A DNA stretch of 64,000 nucleotides from Bacteroides sp. Marseille-P3684 (GCF_900291465.1 NZ_LT985808.1:2986539-3050538), one strand, 5' to 3'. Counted from the stretch's first letter, positions 1 through 9,485 are shown. Numbers and translations: made by a program. The notes: generated from the sequence alone by a model not told the origin.

Positions 1-1402
1 TGTTGAACTCGTAGCGGTGACGGTGACGTTCCTGGATGTGAACCTGTCCGTATGCCTCAAAGGTCTTCGAGTTCTGGTCGAGCACACATTCATAGGCACC
101 CAGACGCATCGTTCCACCCATGTTCGTGATGGATTTCTGCTCTTCCATGATGTCGATGACGTTGTGCGGGGTCTTCTCGTCCATCTCGCGGGAGTTGGCA
201 TCGGCGTATCCCAGGACGTTGCGGGCAAACTCGATTGCCATGCACTGCATACCCAGGCAGATGCCGAAGGCGGGAAGGTTATGTGTGCGGGCATACTTGG
301 CAGCGACGAACTTGCCCTCGATGCCACGCTGTCCGAAGCCCGGGCAGATGATGATGCCGTCCATGCCCTTCAGTGCCTCGGCTACATTCTCGTCTGTCAG
401 CTTCTCGCTGTTGATGAAGTGGATGTCCGCCCGACGGTCGTTGTAGGTAGCCGCGTGCGACAGGGCTTCACGGATTGACTTGTAGGCGTCCTGCAGGTCA
501 TACTTGCCCACCAGACCGATGTGCACGGCTTCGGTGGCATTGTTCCGGCGATTGAGGAAGTCTTTCCACGGGCCGAGCGTCGGAGTCTCGCCAACGGGCA
601 GCCCGACCTTCTCCAGGATGATGCTGTCCAGTCGCTGTGCCTGCATGCGCAAAGGTACTTCGTAGATTGACGGCATATCTCTCGACTCGATGACAGCCGA
701 CTCGTCGACATTGCAGAACAGGGCAACCTTCTTCTTCAGGCTTGTGCTCAGCTCATGCTCGGTGCGGAGCACCAGGATGTCGGGTTGGATTCCCACCGAC
801 TGCAGTTCCTTCACGGAGTGCTGGGTAGGCTTGGTCTTCAGCTCACCGGCAGCTGCCAGATAGGGGACGTAGGTCAGGTGCACGCACAGCGCGTTGCGGC
901 CCAGCTCCCACTTCAACTGACGGATGCTCTCCAGATAAGGCAACGACTCGATGTCGCCCACCGTACCGCCGATCTCCGTAATCACGAAGTCGAACTTGTA
1001 CTTGTTGCCCAACAGCTTCACGTTGCGCTTGATTTCGTCTGTAATGTGGGGGATAATCTGGATGGTCTTGCCTAAATAGTCGCCGCGACGTTCCTTGTCA
1101 ATGACACTCTTGTAAATACGTCCGGTGGTGATGTTGTTGGCTTTCGTGGTCTGGATGCCCAGGAAACGTTCGTAGTGTCCCAGGTCCAGGTCGGCCTCGT
1201 GACCGTCGACAGTCACGTAACATTCTCCGTGTTCGTAAGGATTCAATGTTCCCGGGTCGATGTTGATGTACGGGTCGAATTTCTGGATTGTCACATTGTA
1301 ACCTCTTGCCTGGAGTAGTTTACCGATAGATGATGAAATGATGCCTTTGCCCAACGAAGAGGCAACACCACCTGTAACGAAGATATACTTTGTTTCTGCC
1401 AC
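1..1402 (-). CDS. pyrG: CTP synthase, 3' end cut off by the window edge
   Basis: This enzyme aminates UTP to CTP using ATP and glutamine-derived ammonia in the cytoplasm. The translation opens with AETKYIFVTGGVASSLGKG, the P-loop start of the synthetase domain. It continues through DPYINIDPGTLNPYEHGE and reaches the class I glutamine amidotransferase nucleophile motif GICLGMQC near residue 375. The start is read as GTG at 1402-1400 because the family begins immediately at AETKY and no in-frame ATG lies closer. About 467 codons are present against a usual length near 535, so only the end of the amidotransferase domain, with its catalytic His-Glu pair, is missing. It is transcribed away from the GH2 gene and is an ordinary housekeeping gene. 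Identification is secure. Confidence 0.97.
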   Translation of the reverse strand, partial: MAETKYIFVTGGVASSLGKGIISSSIGKLLQARGYNVTIQKFDPYINIDPGTLNPYEHGECYVTVDGHEADLDLGHYERFLGIQTTKANNITTGRIYKSVIDKERRGDYLGKTIQIIPHITDEIKRNVKLLGNKYKFDFVITEIGGTVGDIESLPYLESIRQLKWELGRNALCVHLTYVPYLAAAGELKTKPTQHSVKELQSVGIQPDILVLRTEHELSTSLKKKVALFCNVDESAVIESRDMPSIYEVPLRMQAQRLDSIILEKVGLPVGETPTLGPWKDFLNRRNNATEAVHIGLVGKYDLQDAYKSIREALSHAATYNDRRADIHFINSEKLTDENVAEALKGMDGIIICPGFGQRGIEGKFVAAKYARTHNLPAFGICLGMQCMAIEFARNVLGYADANSREMDEKTPHNVIDIMEEQKSITNMGGTMRLGAYECVLDQNSKTFEAYGQVHIQERHRHRYEFN

Positions 1403-1457
1403 AGCTATAATATTTTAATGGTTTGTAGTTTCTTTATCTTTAAGCATTTCAAAGTTG

Positions 1458-1465
1458 CAAAATTA
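1458..1465 (-). promoter_or_regulatory. Probable pyrG promoter, -7 element
   Basis: The minus strand reads TAATTTTG, an exact match to the Bacteroidetes -7 consensus TAnnTTTG, 56 bases upstream of the GTG start. No clear -33 TTTG is seen at the expected 19-base spacing, so the call rests on the -7 box and its position. Confidence 0.5.
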
Positions 1466-1648
1466 CAAAAAAACGGAGAAGACACTAGGTTTTGACAAAA
1501 ACATTTTAGAAAACAGCCCTTTCCTTCCGCCTGAAAAGCAGGCAACAAACGCACCGGACGCGCACACCGGGAAAGCGGACCGACGGCGTCCGATGAAAAA
1601 GATGAAAGGGAAAGGAGCCTGAAGGTGTCGCTTTATCTGAAAAAAGAC

Positions 1649-1656
1649 TAACTTTG
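1649..1656 (+). promoter_or_regulatory. Probable promoter of the GH2 gene, -7 element
   Basis: TAACTTTG matches the Bacteroidetes -7 consensus TAnnTTTG, 48 bases upstream of the ATG at 1705. Transcription would begin near 1663. This excludes the longer in-frame starts that lie inside or upstream of the box and supports the ATG that opens a signal peptide. The -33 element is not obvious. Confidence 0.55.
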
Positions 1657-1704
1657 CGACATTTGAACAGCCTGCAAAGGCATTTCGCATATCCTGTTAT
1701 AACT

Positions 1705-4596
1705 ATGAAACAAACACTACTCACGGGACTGATGCTCCTCGGGGCAACACTCGGCCTACGGGCACAGGCTCCGCATCCGGAACGGATTTACTTGTCCGGC
1801 ACGGGAATCGATGACACGAAAACATGGGAATTCTTCTGTTCGAAGGGGCAGAACAGCGGCAGCTGGAAACCGATTGAGGTGCCTTGCTGCTGGGAGACGC
1901 AGGGCTTCGGCGAATACACCTACGGACGCTGGTACACCGTCAAGGGGGCAAAGCCCAGCGACGAGACAGGGACCTACCGACACACGTTCAAGGCGCCACG
2001 CACGGAGAACGGACAGCGCGTGAAGCTCTTCTTCGACGGAGTCATGACCGACGCGGAGGTCCGCGTCAACGGACAGCCCGCCGGGGACATTCACCGGGGA
2101 GCCTTCTACCGCTTCTCCTACGACATCACCGACCTGCTGCGCCCGGGCAAGAAGAACACCCTCGAAGTGAAGGTGGCGAAACAGTCCGCCGACAAGAGCG
2201 TCAACAATGCCGAGCGGCGAGCCGACTGGTGGCTTTTCGGCGGCATCTTCCGTCCTGTCTGGCTGGAAGTCGTGCCCGCGGTGAACATGGCGCACATCAT
2301 CCTCGATGCCGACCAGCACGGACGGCTCCGCGCACAGGTCCGCATGGAGGGCGACGCGCAGGGCTACGCACTCACGACATCCTTGCGGCGCCTCTCCGAC
2401 GGGACACCGGTGCGCAACGCGTCGGGCAGTGACAGCCAGACCGTCCGCATCGCCGACAACCGTGCGGAGCAGCTCATCGACAGCCGGTGGGAGGACATCC
2501 ACGCCTGGACACCGGAATCCCCCACCCTCTACGTCGCGCGGGTGGAACTGAAGTCGCCCGACGGCAAGGTCATCCAGGCGCGCGAGTTCCGCACGGGTTT
2601 CCGCACCGTGGAGTTCTTCCCGCAGGACGGACTTTACCTGAACGGCACGCGCCTCGTCCTGAAAGGCATCAACCGGCACTCCTTCTCGACCGACGGCGGA
2701 CGCACGACGAGCGCAGCCATGAGCAGGGAGGATGCCAAGCTCATCAAGCAGATGAACATGAATGCCGTCCGCTCGCACTACCCGCCCGACGAACATTTCC
2801 TCGACATGTGCGACTCGCTCGGACTGGTCTACATCGACGAGCTGGCGGGCTGGCACGGCAAGTATGACACCGAGGTGGGCACGCGCCTCGTCCGGGAGAT
2901 GGTCGAACGGGACGTCAACCATCCCTGCATCGTCATCTGGAGCAACGGCAACGAGGGGGGATGGAACACGCGCCTCGACACCCTCTTTGCCACACACGAC
3001 GTCTTCCAGCGGCGACACGTCATCCACCCGTGGGCGGACTTCAACGACCTCGACACCCATCATTATCCGGCTTACCTGACGGGGGTGGCACGCTTCACCA
3101 ACGGCTACAAGGTGTTCATGCCGACCGAGTTCATGCACGCCATGTACGACCAGGGAGGCGGCGCGGGACTGCGCGACTTCTGGGACCGCTGGTGCACAAA
3201 CCCGCTGTTTGCCGGAGGCTTCATCTGGGCGTTCTGCGACGAGGCGCCGAAACGCAGCGACCGGGGCGGCGTGCTCGACTCCGACAAGTCGAATGCTCCC
3301 GACGGGGTGCTCGGACCGCGGCGCGAGAAGGAGGGCAGCTTCCATGCCGTCCGGGCGCAATGGTCGCCCGTGCAGCTCCGTCCGCTCTTCATCACGGACC
3401 ACTTCGACGGCTCGTTCCAGGTGACGAACGAATACCTCTACACCCGTCTGTCGGCTTGCCGCATGACATGGAAGGTGCTGCTCTGCGCCACCCCGCTGCT
3501 GGAGCGGAATCCGCGTGCGGAGGTGCTGGCCGAGGGCACAGTCACCCTGCCCGACATTGCTCCCGGCGAGACGGGGACGGCACACTTCTCCCTCCCCGAT
3601 GCCTTCCGCAACGGCGACGTGCTGGAACTGGAAGCCTTCGACCGCGACGGGCACAGCCTCTGCCAGTGGACCTACCCCATCAAGAACGCGCGAACCTACT
3701 ATGAAGAGAAGCTCGCCTTCACCCCGCAGACCCTCGAATGGACCGAACCTGCCACTGCCGTGCGCCGGGACGGGACGGTGACACTGAAGAGCGACCGGGT
3801 GACCGTCGCCTTCGACGACTCGACGGGCATCATCCGGCGTGTGACGGCCGACGGCGTGGAGGTGCCGCTCACCAACGGACCGCTGCCCGTGGGCATGAAG
3901 ATGCGCTACAACGCCGACCGCAGTTACGTGCGCCGCGCGGCTGACGGAGCGGTGTTCTGTGCACGCTACCAGGGTGGCGCCGACTCCATCGTGTGGAAGC
4001 TGACGGACAACGGACTGCTCTACATGGACGCCCTGCTGCTGAACCGCGCCTCGGGTGGCGAAGGCTTTGACGACGCCTTCATGGACACGAAAGTCTACAA
4101 CCTGGGACTCACGTTCGACTATCCGGAACAGCTCTGCACGGGCATGCAGTGGCTAGGACGCGGACCGTACCGCGTCTGGAAGAACCGCATCCCCGGCACG
4201 AACTACAACATCTGGCAGAAGGACTACAACAACACCATCACGGGCGAAAGCTTCGAGAACCTCGTCTACCCGGAGTTCAAGGGCTATCATGCGAACCTTT
4301 ACTGGGCGGGCATCCGCAGTGACAAGGCTCCGTTCACCGTCTACAGCCGCACGGACGGCATCTTCTTCCGCGTCTTCACACCCGAAGAGCCGAAGGGTGG
4401 TGACGGACGCACCATGCCGCGTTTCCCGGACGGCGACCTGTCGTTCCTGCTCGACATTCCTGCCATCCGTTCGTTCAAACCGACGGAACAGCAGGGTCCG
4501 AACAGCCAGCCGGGCAACATCCGCATCAAGAGTGGCGACGAGGGCCTGCACATCGACCTGGTGTTCGACTTCCGGCACACCGACAAGGAACATTGA
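1705..4596 (+). CDS. Secreted glycoside hydrolase family 2 enzyme (beta-galactosidase-like)
   Basis: A 963-residue protein starting with the export signal MKQTLLTGLMLLGATLGLRA, so it probably acts in the periplasm. The order is a sugar-binding beta-sandwich (TGTYRHTF, FFDGVMTDAEVRVNG), an immunoglobulin-like domain, the TIM barrel from LYLNGTRLVLKGINRHSF, and C-terminal beta domains. The acid/base is Glu417 in SNGNEGG, and the likely nucleophile is Glu475 in MPTEFMH. Length and layout fit LacZ-type GH2. In a pectin locus the probable role is removing beta-linked galactose, arabinose or uronic acid from rhamnogalacturonan side chains, but the sugar cannot be read from sequence. It has its own promoter and a strong terminator and converges on the GH28 gene. 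Confidence 0.88.
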   Translation: MKQTLLTGLMLLGATLGLRAQAPHPERIYLSGTGIDDTKTWEFFCSKGQNSGSWKPIEVPCCWETQGFGEYTYGRWYTVKGAKPSDETGTYRHTFKAPRTENGQRVKLFFDGVMTDAEVRVNGQPAGDIHRGAFYRFSYDITDLLRPGKKNTLEVKVAKQSADKSVNNAERRADWWLFGGIFRPVWLEVVPAVNMAHIILDADQHGRLRAQVRMEGDAQGYALTTSLRRLSDGTPVRNASGSDSQTVRIADNRAEQLIDSRWEDIHAWTPESPTLYVARVELKSPDGKVIQAREFRTGFRTVEFFPQDGLYLNGTRLVLKGINRHSFSTDGGRTTSAAMSREDAKLIKQMNMNAVRSHYPPDEHFLDMCDSLGLVYIDELAGWHGKYDTEVGTRLVREMVERDVNHPCIVIWSNGNEGGWNTRLDTLFATHDVFQRRHVIHPWADFNDLDTHHYPAYLTGVARFTNGYKVFMPTEFMHAMYDQGGGAGLRDFWDRWCTNPLFAGGFIWAFCDEAPKRSDRGGVLDSDKSNAPDGVLGPRREKEGSFHAVRAQWSPVQLRPLFITDHFDGSFQVTNEYLYTRLSACRMTWKVLLCATPLLERNPRAEVLAEGTVTLPDIAPGETGTAHFSLPDAFRNGDVLELEAFDRDGHSLCQWTYPIKNARTYYEEKLAFTPQTLEWTEPATAVRRDGTVTLKSDRVTVAFDDSTGIIRRVTADGVEVPLTNGPLPVGMKMRYNADRSYVRRAADGAVFCARYQGGADSIVWKLTDNGLLYMDALLLNRASGGEGFDDAFMDTKVYNLGLTFDYPEQLCTGMQWLGRGPYRVWKNRIPGTNYNIWQKDYNNTITGESFENLVYPEFKGYHANLYWAGIRSDKAPFTVYSRTDGIFFRVFTPEEPKGGDGRTMPRFPDGDLSFLLDIPAIRSFKPTEQQGPNSQPGNIRIKSGDEGLHIDLVFDFRHTDKEH

Positions 4597-4673
4597 CTTC
4601 CCGTCGGATTGACTCTCTGCAGGGACGAGCGGTCTGCTCGCCCGGTCCAATCCCGCAACCCATAACCTCTCCG

Positions 4674-4722
4674 CACGGAGACACGGAGGAATCACAACCC
4701 CTTCGTGTCTCCGTGTTTTTTT
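4674..4722 (+). terminator. Rho-independent terminator of the GH2 gene
   Basis: A perfect 12-bp stem, CACGGAGACACG at 4674-4685 with CGTGTCTCCGTG at 4704-4715, is followed directly by seven T residues. It lies 77 bases after the GH2 stop codon. Confidence 0.9.
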
Positions 4723-4745
4723 GTCCGTTGACACACGGACGGGGC

Positions 4746-5049
4746 GGAAACGGCTTGCAAGCCCTTCTTTTCAACGGAAACGAAACAGGATACGGCGTAT
4801 CCAGCCCCATTTTAAATCCAGAGAAGCTAGATACGGCTTACAAAGCCTCCAATGAGAATGAAACGAAACAGGATACGGCGTATCCTCTTCCATTTGGAAC
4901 AAAACGAAACTGGATACGACATTTCCAGCTTCGTTTCGAAAGAAAAGACACTAGATACGCCGTATCTTCTTTCGTTTAAAACAAAACGAAACAAGAAACG
5001 CTGTTTCCGGGACCTCTCGCAACGGGGAGGACCTGGAAACAGCGTTTCC
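4746..5049. repeat. Array of eight 15-bp palindromic boxes at 41-42 bp period
   Basis: Boxes start at 4746, 4788, 4829, 4871, 4912, 4953, 4994 and 5035, giving steps of 42, 41, 42, 41, 41, 41 and 41. The best copies are perfect or near-perfect palindromes: GGATACGGCGTATCC at 4788 and 4871, AGATACGCCGTATCT at 4953, and GGAAACAGCGTTTCC at 5035. The 4746 and 4829 copies are degenerate and share GGCTTrCAA. The 26-27 bp intervals often end in AACGAAAC and some hold smaller dyads. A 26-bp stretch ending in the palindrome is identical at 4777-4802 and 4860-4885, which suggests an 83-bp duplication. The array fills the gap between the convergent GH2 and GH28 genes. No protein-coding signal is seen. 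Confidence 0.9.
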
Positions 5050-5154
5050 GGCTTGACGCAGCAGGAAGGGAAGGCGTTGCCGTCCGTCGAACCACCCGAC
5101 GGGAACGGCACCAGGCGGTGAACGCCGCACCGCCCTTCCGCTGAACAAAAACGA

Positions 5155-6690
5155 TTAACGGACGGACTGATTGAGGTTCTTGCAGAAGCGCGCCTTCACG
5201 CTGTCGCCCTCCTCGGGGAGGATGGTGACGTCGCGCAGGGTGATGTCCTCGGCATAGATGAACTCAGCGCCCAGCTTGGAGGTGATGTGGACGTTCTCCA
5301 GCGTGATGTTCTTGATGGGCATCTCGGGAATGCCGTTGAAATAGAGCGCGCGGCGTGCCCCGGCACAGGTGAGGTGGCTGATGTGGATGTTGCGGAAGCA
5401 GGGGGTCGTCTCGTCGACAGGCATCGGGTCGATGGCTGCGGGGACGGACTCGCCGCTCTCCAGCACTTCCACGGCAGACTTGCCGCCGTAGTGGAGGTCG
5501 AAGGTCACCGGCTCGGTGGGGATGTTGGTCATCGTGACGTGGTCCACCCAGATGTTCTCCACCGTTCCGCCGCGTCCGCGTTTGCTCTTGAAGCGCAGGC
5601 CGACGTCCGTGCCCAGGAAGCTGCAACGGCTCACGAAGATGTTCCGCACGCCGCCGCTCATCTCGCTGCCCACCACGAAGCCGCCGTGTCCCTGGAACAC
5701 CGTGCAGCCGTCGATGAGCACATTCTCGCAGGCGCGTCCGCGTCGGCGTCCGTCTTCATCCTTGCCGCTCTTGAGGCAAATGCCGTCGTCGCCCACGTCG
5801 AAGACGGAATTGACGATAAGGGCATTGCGGCACGACTCCAGGTCGAGCCCGTCGCCGTTCTGCGCATAGCTCGGGTTGCGCACGAGGACGTCCTCAATCA
5901 GCACGTTCTCGCACATCAGCGGGTGGAGGTTCCACGCCGGGGAGTTCTGGAAGATGACGCCCTGCAGCCAGACGTTCTTGCAGGAGATGAGGCTCACCAT
6001 GACCGGACGGAGGAAGTGGCGGACGCTCTGCCACTCGGCTTCGGTCTTCAGGTTCTGCGGGACGTTCATGTTGCTGATGGTGTCGCCGTGCAGGGTCTCC
6101 GGGTAGGGGAACCAGTAGTCGGGACGCTTGAAGACGCCTCCCCGGGCGATGGTCTTCTTCCATTGGCTCTCGGTGACCTTGCCTTTTTTCAGCGGACGCC
6201 AGAAGTGTCCGTTACCGTCGATGGCTCCCTGTCCGGTGATGGCTACATTCTCGAGATTCCGTCCGGAGATGGGCGACTGGCAGCGTCGGGTGTCGAGCCC
6301 TTCGAAGACGGTCTCCACGAGGGGATAGAGGTCGACGTCGGGCGAGAAGAGGATGACGGCTCCCTTCTCCAGATGGAGGTCGATGTTGCTCTCCAGCACG
6401 ATGGGTCCGGTAAACCAGATGCCCGCGGGGACGATGAGGTGGCCGCCGCCCTGGCTGCCCAGCGTGCGGATGGCACGGGCAAAGGCGTCGGTGCAGAGTG
6501 TCTTTCCGTCGCCGACGGCTCCGAAGTCGGTGAGCGTCACGTGTCGGTCGGGGAAATCGGGTGCCTGGATGCGCGGCATCTCGAACGGCAGCTTCTCATA
6601 GAGGGCTTCATACTTGTAGCCCGTCGGCTGGGCGTTCGTCACGCCCAGTCCGAACAGCAGGGAAAGCACAAGAAAGGTAATGCGTTTCAT
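5155..6690 (-). CDS. Secreted GH28 polygalacturonase-family hydrolase (complete active site)
   Basis: A 511-residue right-handed beta-helix protein with signal peptide MKRITFLVLSLLFGLGVTNA. The ATG at 6690 is chosen because it opens this signal; the in-frame codons upstream encode nothing recognisable. All four GH28 signatures are present: N278-G-D280 with D283, the Asp pair D301-D302 in VGDDG, H335 in GHGG, and R366-F-K368. It should cleave alpha-linked galacturonic acid in pectin by inversion, acting on a homogalacturonan or rhamnogalacturonan oligosaccharide. It lies 29 bases after the GH106 stop and is probably its operon partner. The 3' end faces the palindrome array. Family is secure; the exact linkage is not. 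Confidence 0.9.
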   Translation of the reverse strand: MKRITFLVLSLLFGLGVTNAQPTGYKYEALYEKLPFEMPRIQAPDFPDRHVTLTDFGAVGDGKTLCTDAFARAIRTLGSQGGGHLIVPAGIWFTGPIVLESNIDLHLEKGAVILFSPDVDLYPLVETVFEGLDTRRCQSPISGRNLENVAITGQGAIDGNGHFWRPLKKGKVTESQWKKTIARGGVFKRPDYWFPYPETLHGDTISNMNVPQNLKTEAEWQSVRHFLRPVMVSLISCKNVWLQGVIFQNSPAWNLHPLMCENVLIEDVLVRNPSYAQNGDGLDLESCRNALIVNSVFDVGDDGICLKSGKDEDGRRRGRACENVLIDGCTVFQGHGGFVVGSEMSGGVRNIFVSRCSFLGTDVGLRFKSKRGRGGTVENIWVDHVTMTNIPTEPVTFDLHYGGKSAVEVLESGESVPAAIDPMPVDETTPCFRNIHISHLTCAGARRALYFNGIPEMPIKNITLENVHITSKLGAEFIYAEDITLRDVTILPEEGDSVKARFCKNLNQSVR

Positions 6691-6718
6691 AGTGTATCGT
6701 GTTTTGAGGTTTGTGTAT

Positions 6719-6753
6719 GTCAATTATCCATTGTCAATTGTCCATTGTCCATC
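6719..6753. repeat. Short ATTGTC/CCATTG tandem repeat overlapping the end of the GH106 gene
   Basis: Interleaved copies of ATTATCCATTGTC, AATTGTCCATTGTC and CCATCG lie between the GH106 and GH28 genes. The last residues of GH106 (MDNGQLTMDN) and its stop codon are encoded by this repeat. Confidence 0.7.
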
Positions 6754-9485
6754 GCCTGGAGGGGTGTCAGGCTGACGGGACCGAGGAGTCCGCTCTCCAT
6801 CGGCTGCCAGTGGGCGTAGGTGCCCTTCTTGTAGTTGATGGTGGCGACGTTGATGTCCTTGAACTTGCGCCAGGGCACTTGGCGTCGGTCCATCTCGGCG
6901 ATGCGGTTTGCAGGCAGATTGGTGACCTCCACCTCGAGCACGTTCTCGCCGGGCTTCAGATAGCGTCCCACGAGGCAGCTGTAGGGCAATGCCCAGAGGG
7001 TGGCGACTTCCTGTCCGTTGATGCGCACCCGTGCACTCTCGCGCACATCGCCCAGGGAGAGCAGCCACTCGTCTGCCTCCGCCGACAGACGGAAGCGGTA
7101 GGTGTAGCATGCCGTGCCCATGGTGTTGGCGACGTTCTCGCCGGGCAGGTCGGTCCAGGAGCCCAGCGTCACGTATGCCGGCACGCCGCTCACGGCAGGG
7201 TTGCTCTCCACGAAGCGGAAGTCCCACTCGGCTCCGAAGGGGAGGGGCTCCGCTGCCTTCTTATAGGCAGGATAGGCGGCAGCCTCGACCTGCTGCGAGG
7301 TGAACGTCTGCAGGAAGGTCGACTCGCCGGATGCGAGCTGGAGGTAGACTTCCGTCTGTCCGTCCCTGATGCGCAGGGGCGCCTTGCCCCAGGTGCTGTC
7401 CATGGGGTTGTATCGCACCACCGACGTGGCAGGCACCGTCAGGGGGACCCATCCGTCGGTGTCACGCCCCGTCAGGGCGGAGAGGAAGTAGAGGTAGCCG
7501 TCGTCGTGGGCGCGGCGGAGGTAGTTCAGACCGAAGTCGGTGTGCAGGCGTTCGGCGGGGACGTGTGCCTGTGCCAGGGTGGCTGCATAGTCGGTGCCGA
7601 AGAGGATGTGCGGATGCGCTTTGCCCGTCAGGTCCTGCAGCACGGTGCGGAACTCCTTCCTGCGTTCGTCCAGCCTGCCCCATCCGGGCACATCCTCGGG
7701 ATATTGGTCGAGGAAGATGATGGTTGCCCCGGCATCGGCGAGCGCGAGGAGCTTCCGCAGGACCTCCGTCGGCATGAGCTTCGCACCGGGAACGACCAGC
7801 GCCTTGTAGGCGGTGCCGCCGGGCGTCAGGAGGGCACCATCCCGGCAGACGGTCTGCTCGACGAAGCGGTCGGAGATGTAGTCCACGTCGTAGCCCGCCG
7901 CGCGTATCTTGTTGACCGCCTCGATGAAGCGGGGGGCACGGCGGTCCATCTTGTGGATGTCGAACATCAGCAGGCGTCCGTCCTGCTCCTGCCACATGTC
8001 ATAGAGCGGCAGGTAGAGCAGGAAGTCATTGTCCGGCGTGCCCTGCTGCAGGAGGCTCTGGCAACGGGTGATGTAGGTGAAGAACGCCGGAGCGTCGCGC
8101 CAGATGGAGTTCGTCGGGCTCATGTCGACCGACGCATAGAACTTCCATCCGGGCCAGGGGTCGTCCTGCGGCGAATAGGTGGTGCCGTGGAAGTAGACGT
8201 GGTTCACGCCGGAGAGGAACATCAGGTCGAGGTCGGGCTTGCACTGCGAGAGTGACGTACGGAAGTGCTCCGTGAGCCAGGTGAAGGTCTCCGACGAGGT
8301 GTAGGGCTTGCCCGTGAGGTGTGCTGCCGACGAGGCGTACTTCAGCATGGAGATGTCGGAGAAGTTGGGGCGTGTGAGGGAGTCCTTGCGCAGTCCCCTG
8401 ATGCCGAAGTCCGTCAAGCCGAAGCCCTCGCACTCCGGCACGTCGACGGCGGCATAGAGGTCAATCAGATTGCCGGGCGAACCGTGTGCCTGGTTGCGTG
8501 TGGAGGAGTTGTGGCTGTGTGCCCATGCCGTCCAGCGGCGGGTGAAGTTCTCCAGCAGCAGGTCGGAGAGTGTCTCGCGGTAGTCGGAGATGATGCGTGC
8601 GGTGGCGTCGGTGCGTTCCTCCGACAGGAACTCGGGCAGGTGTTCCTCCAGCTTGTAGCCGCGGCGTTCGTAGAACTTGTCGAAGAGCCCCTGCGTCCAG
8701 TCCGCCTTGTAGACTTCGTAGGAGTCGTTGAAGACGTTGTGCGGGAAGGCGGTTCCGGCGAACGCTTCGTCAAACTGTGCCAGGTAGCCGTCCACGGCAT
8801 GCGCCGAGAAGTGGTCGAGCACGTAGCCCTCCCCTCCGGGAGCCGCCCGCTTCACCTTTTGCCGGGTCTTCCCGCAGAAGGCGGCTATCAGCCTCCATTC
8901 ACCCTCCGGTGCGTCCCAGGTGAGGGTTCCCTGACGGACGTTGGCAGTCAGGTCGAGGCATTTTCCGCCGTCCGCGAATGCCATCAGGCGTTCCAGCACG
9001 GCGTAAGGCTTCTGCTTGGCATCGTCCACACCGACGGGCATCTGCACATGCTTGCCGCCCCGTACCCTGTATTCGGAGACGACGAGCTGACACGCCGCAT
9101 CCTGCATGGACACTTCCGGTCCGCCGAAGGGCCAGCCTGTCCCGTTGTTCATGTCGACCTGCATGCCCAGCTCCTTCGCCAGCGTCAGGGTATAATCGTA
9201 CATCCGCATCCATGCGGGAGAGAGATAGGGACGCTCGTTGCGCTCGTTCCCCTGTACGCCGTAGATGGGCGTAATCTCGACCGTCCCGATGCCGGCACGG
9301 GCATACTCCCTCAGGTTGTAAGCCAGGTTGACCGAGTCGACGGCGCTTCCCATCCACCACCAGCGGGTGCCGGGCTTCATCTCGGACGACACGGCGGGCC
9401 ATCCCGGCTGTTGTGCCCACAGCGGTCCGGCGCAGCTAATGCACAGTCCCGCGGCGAGCACATGTCTCATTGCAATTCGTTTCAT
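6720..9485 (-). CDS. Secreted GH106 alpha-L-rhamnosidase
   Basis: A 921-residue protein starting at the ATG that opens MKRIAMRHVLAAGLCISCAG and ends in WAQQ, an export signal. Directly after it comes the family hallmark PGTRWWWMGSAV, then ITPIYGVQGNE, DMNNGTGWPFGG and the long catalytic region. A C-terminal galactose-binding-like beta-sandwich (YTYRFRLSAEADEWLLSLGD, VRINGQEVATLW) closes the protein. GH106 enzymes remove alpha-L-rhamnose from rhamnogalacturonan by inversion, so this gene is strong evidence for an RG-I or RG-II substrate. It is first in a two-gene unit with the GH28 gene and is divergent from the AraC operon. The C-terminal tail is encoded by a short tandem repeat and may be dispensable. 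Confidence 0.93.
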   Translation of the reverse strand: MKRIAMRHVLAAGLCISCAGPLWAQQPGWPAVSSEMKPGTRWWWMGSAVDSVNLAYNLREYARAGIGTVEITPIYGVQGNERNERPYLSPAWMRMYDYTLTLAKELGMQVDMNNGTGWPFGGPEVSMQDAACQLVVSEYRVRGGKHVQMPVGVDDAKQKPYAVLERLMAFADGGKCLDLTANVRQGTLTWDAPEGEWRLIAAFCGKTRQKVKRAAPGGEGYVLDHFSAHAVDGYLAQFDEAFAGTAFPHNVFNDSYEVYKADWTQGLFDKFYERRGYKLEEHLPEFLSEERTDATARIISDYRETLSDLLLENFTRRWTAWAHSHNSSTRNQAHGSPGNLIDLYAAVDVPECEGFGLTDFGIRGLRKDSLTRPNFSDISMLKYASSAAHLTGKPYTSSETFTWLTEHFRTSLSQCKPDLDLMFLSGVNHVYFHGTTYSPQDDPWPGWKFYASVDMSPTNSIWRDAPAFFTYITRCQSLLQQGTPDNDFLLYLPLYDMWQEQDGRLLMFDIHKMDRRAPRFIEAVNKIRAAGYDVDYISDRFVEQTVCRDGALLTPGGTAYKALVVPGAKLMPTEVLRKLLALADAGATIIFLDQYPEDVPGWGRLDERRKEFRTVLQDLTGKAHPHILFGTDYAATLAQAHVPAERLHTDFGLNYLRRAHDDGYLYFLSALTGRDTDGWVPLTVPATSVVRYNPMDSTWGKAPLRIRDGQTEVYLQLASGESTFLQTFTSQQVEAAAYPAYKKAAEPLPFGAEWDFRFVESNPAVSGVPAYVTLGSWTDLPGENVANTMGTACYTYRFRLSAEADEWLLSLGDVRESARVRINGQEVATLWALPYSCLVGRYLKPGENVLEVEVTNLPANRIAEMDRRQVPWRKFKDINVATINYKKGTYAHWQPMESGLLGPVSLTPLQAMDNGQLTMDN

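Noticed and set aside
1756-3654. Long open frame antisense to the GH2 gene
   Set aside because: It lies wholly opposite a clear GH2 coding sequence in GC-rich DNA and has no recognisable domain; such frames arise from codon composition.
4746-5049. CRISPR array
   Set aside because: Spacing is regular, but the repeated boxes are short, degenerate palindromes, the intervals resemble each other, and no cas gene is nearby.
5287-6819. 510-codon open frame antisense to the GH28 gene
   Set aside because: The complete GH28 active site is on the minus strand; the antisense product is low-complexity Val/Ala/His-rich sequence.
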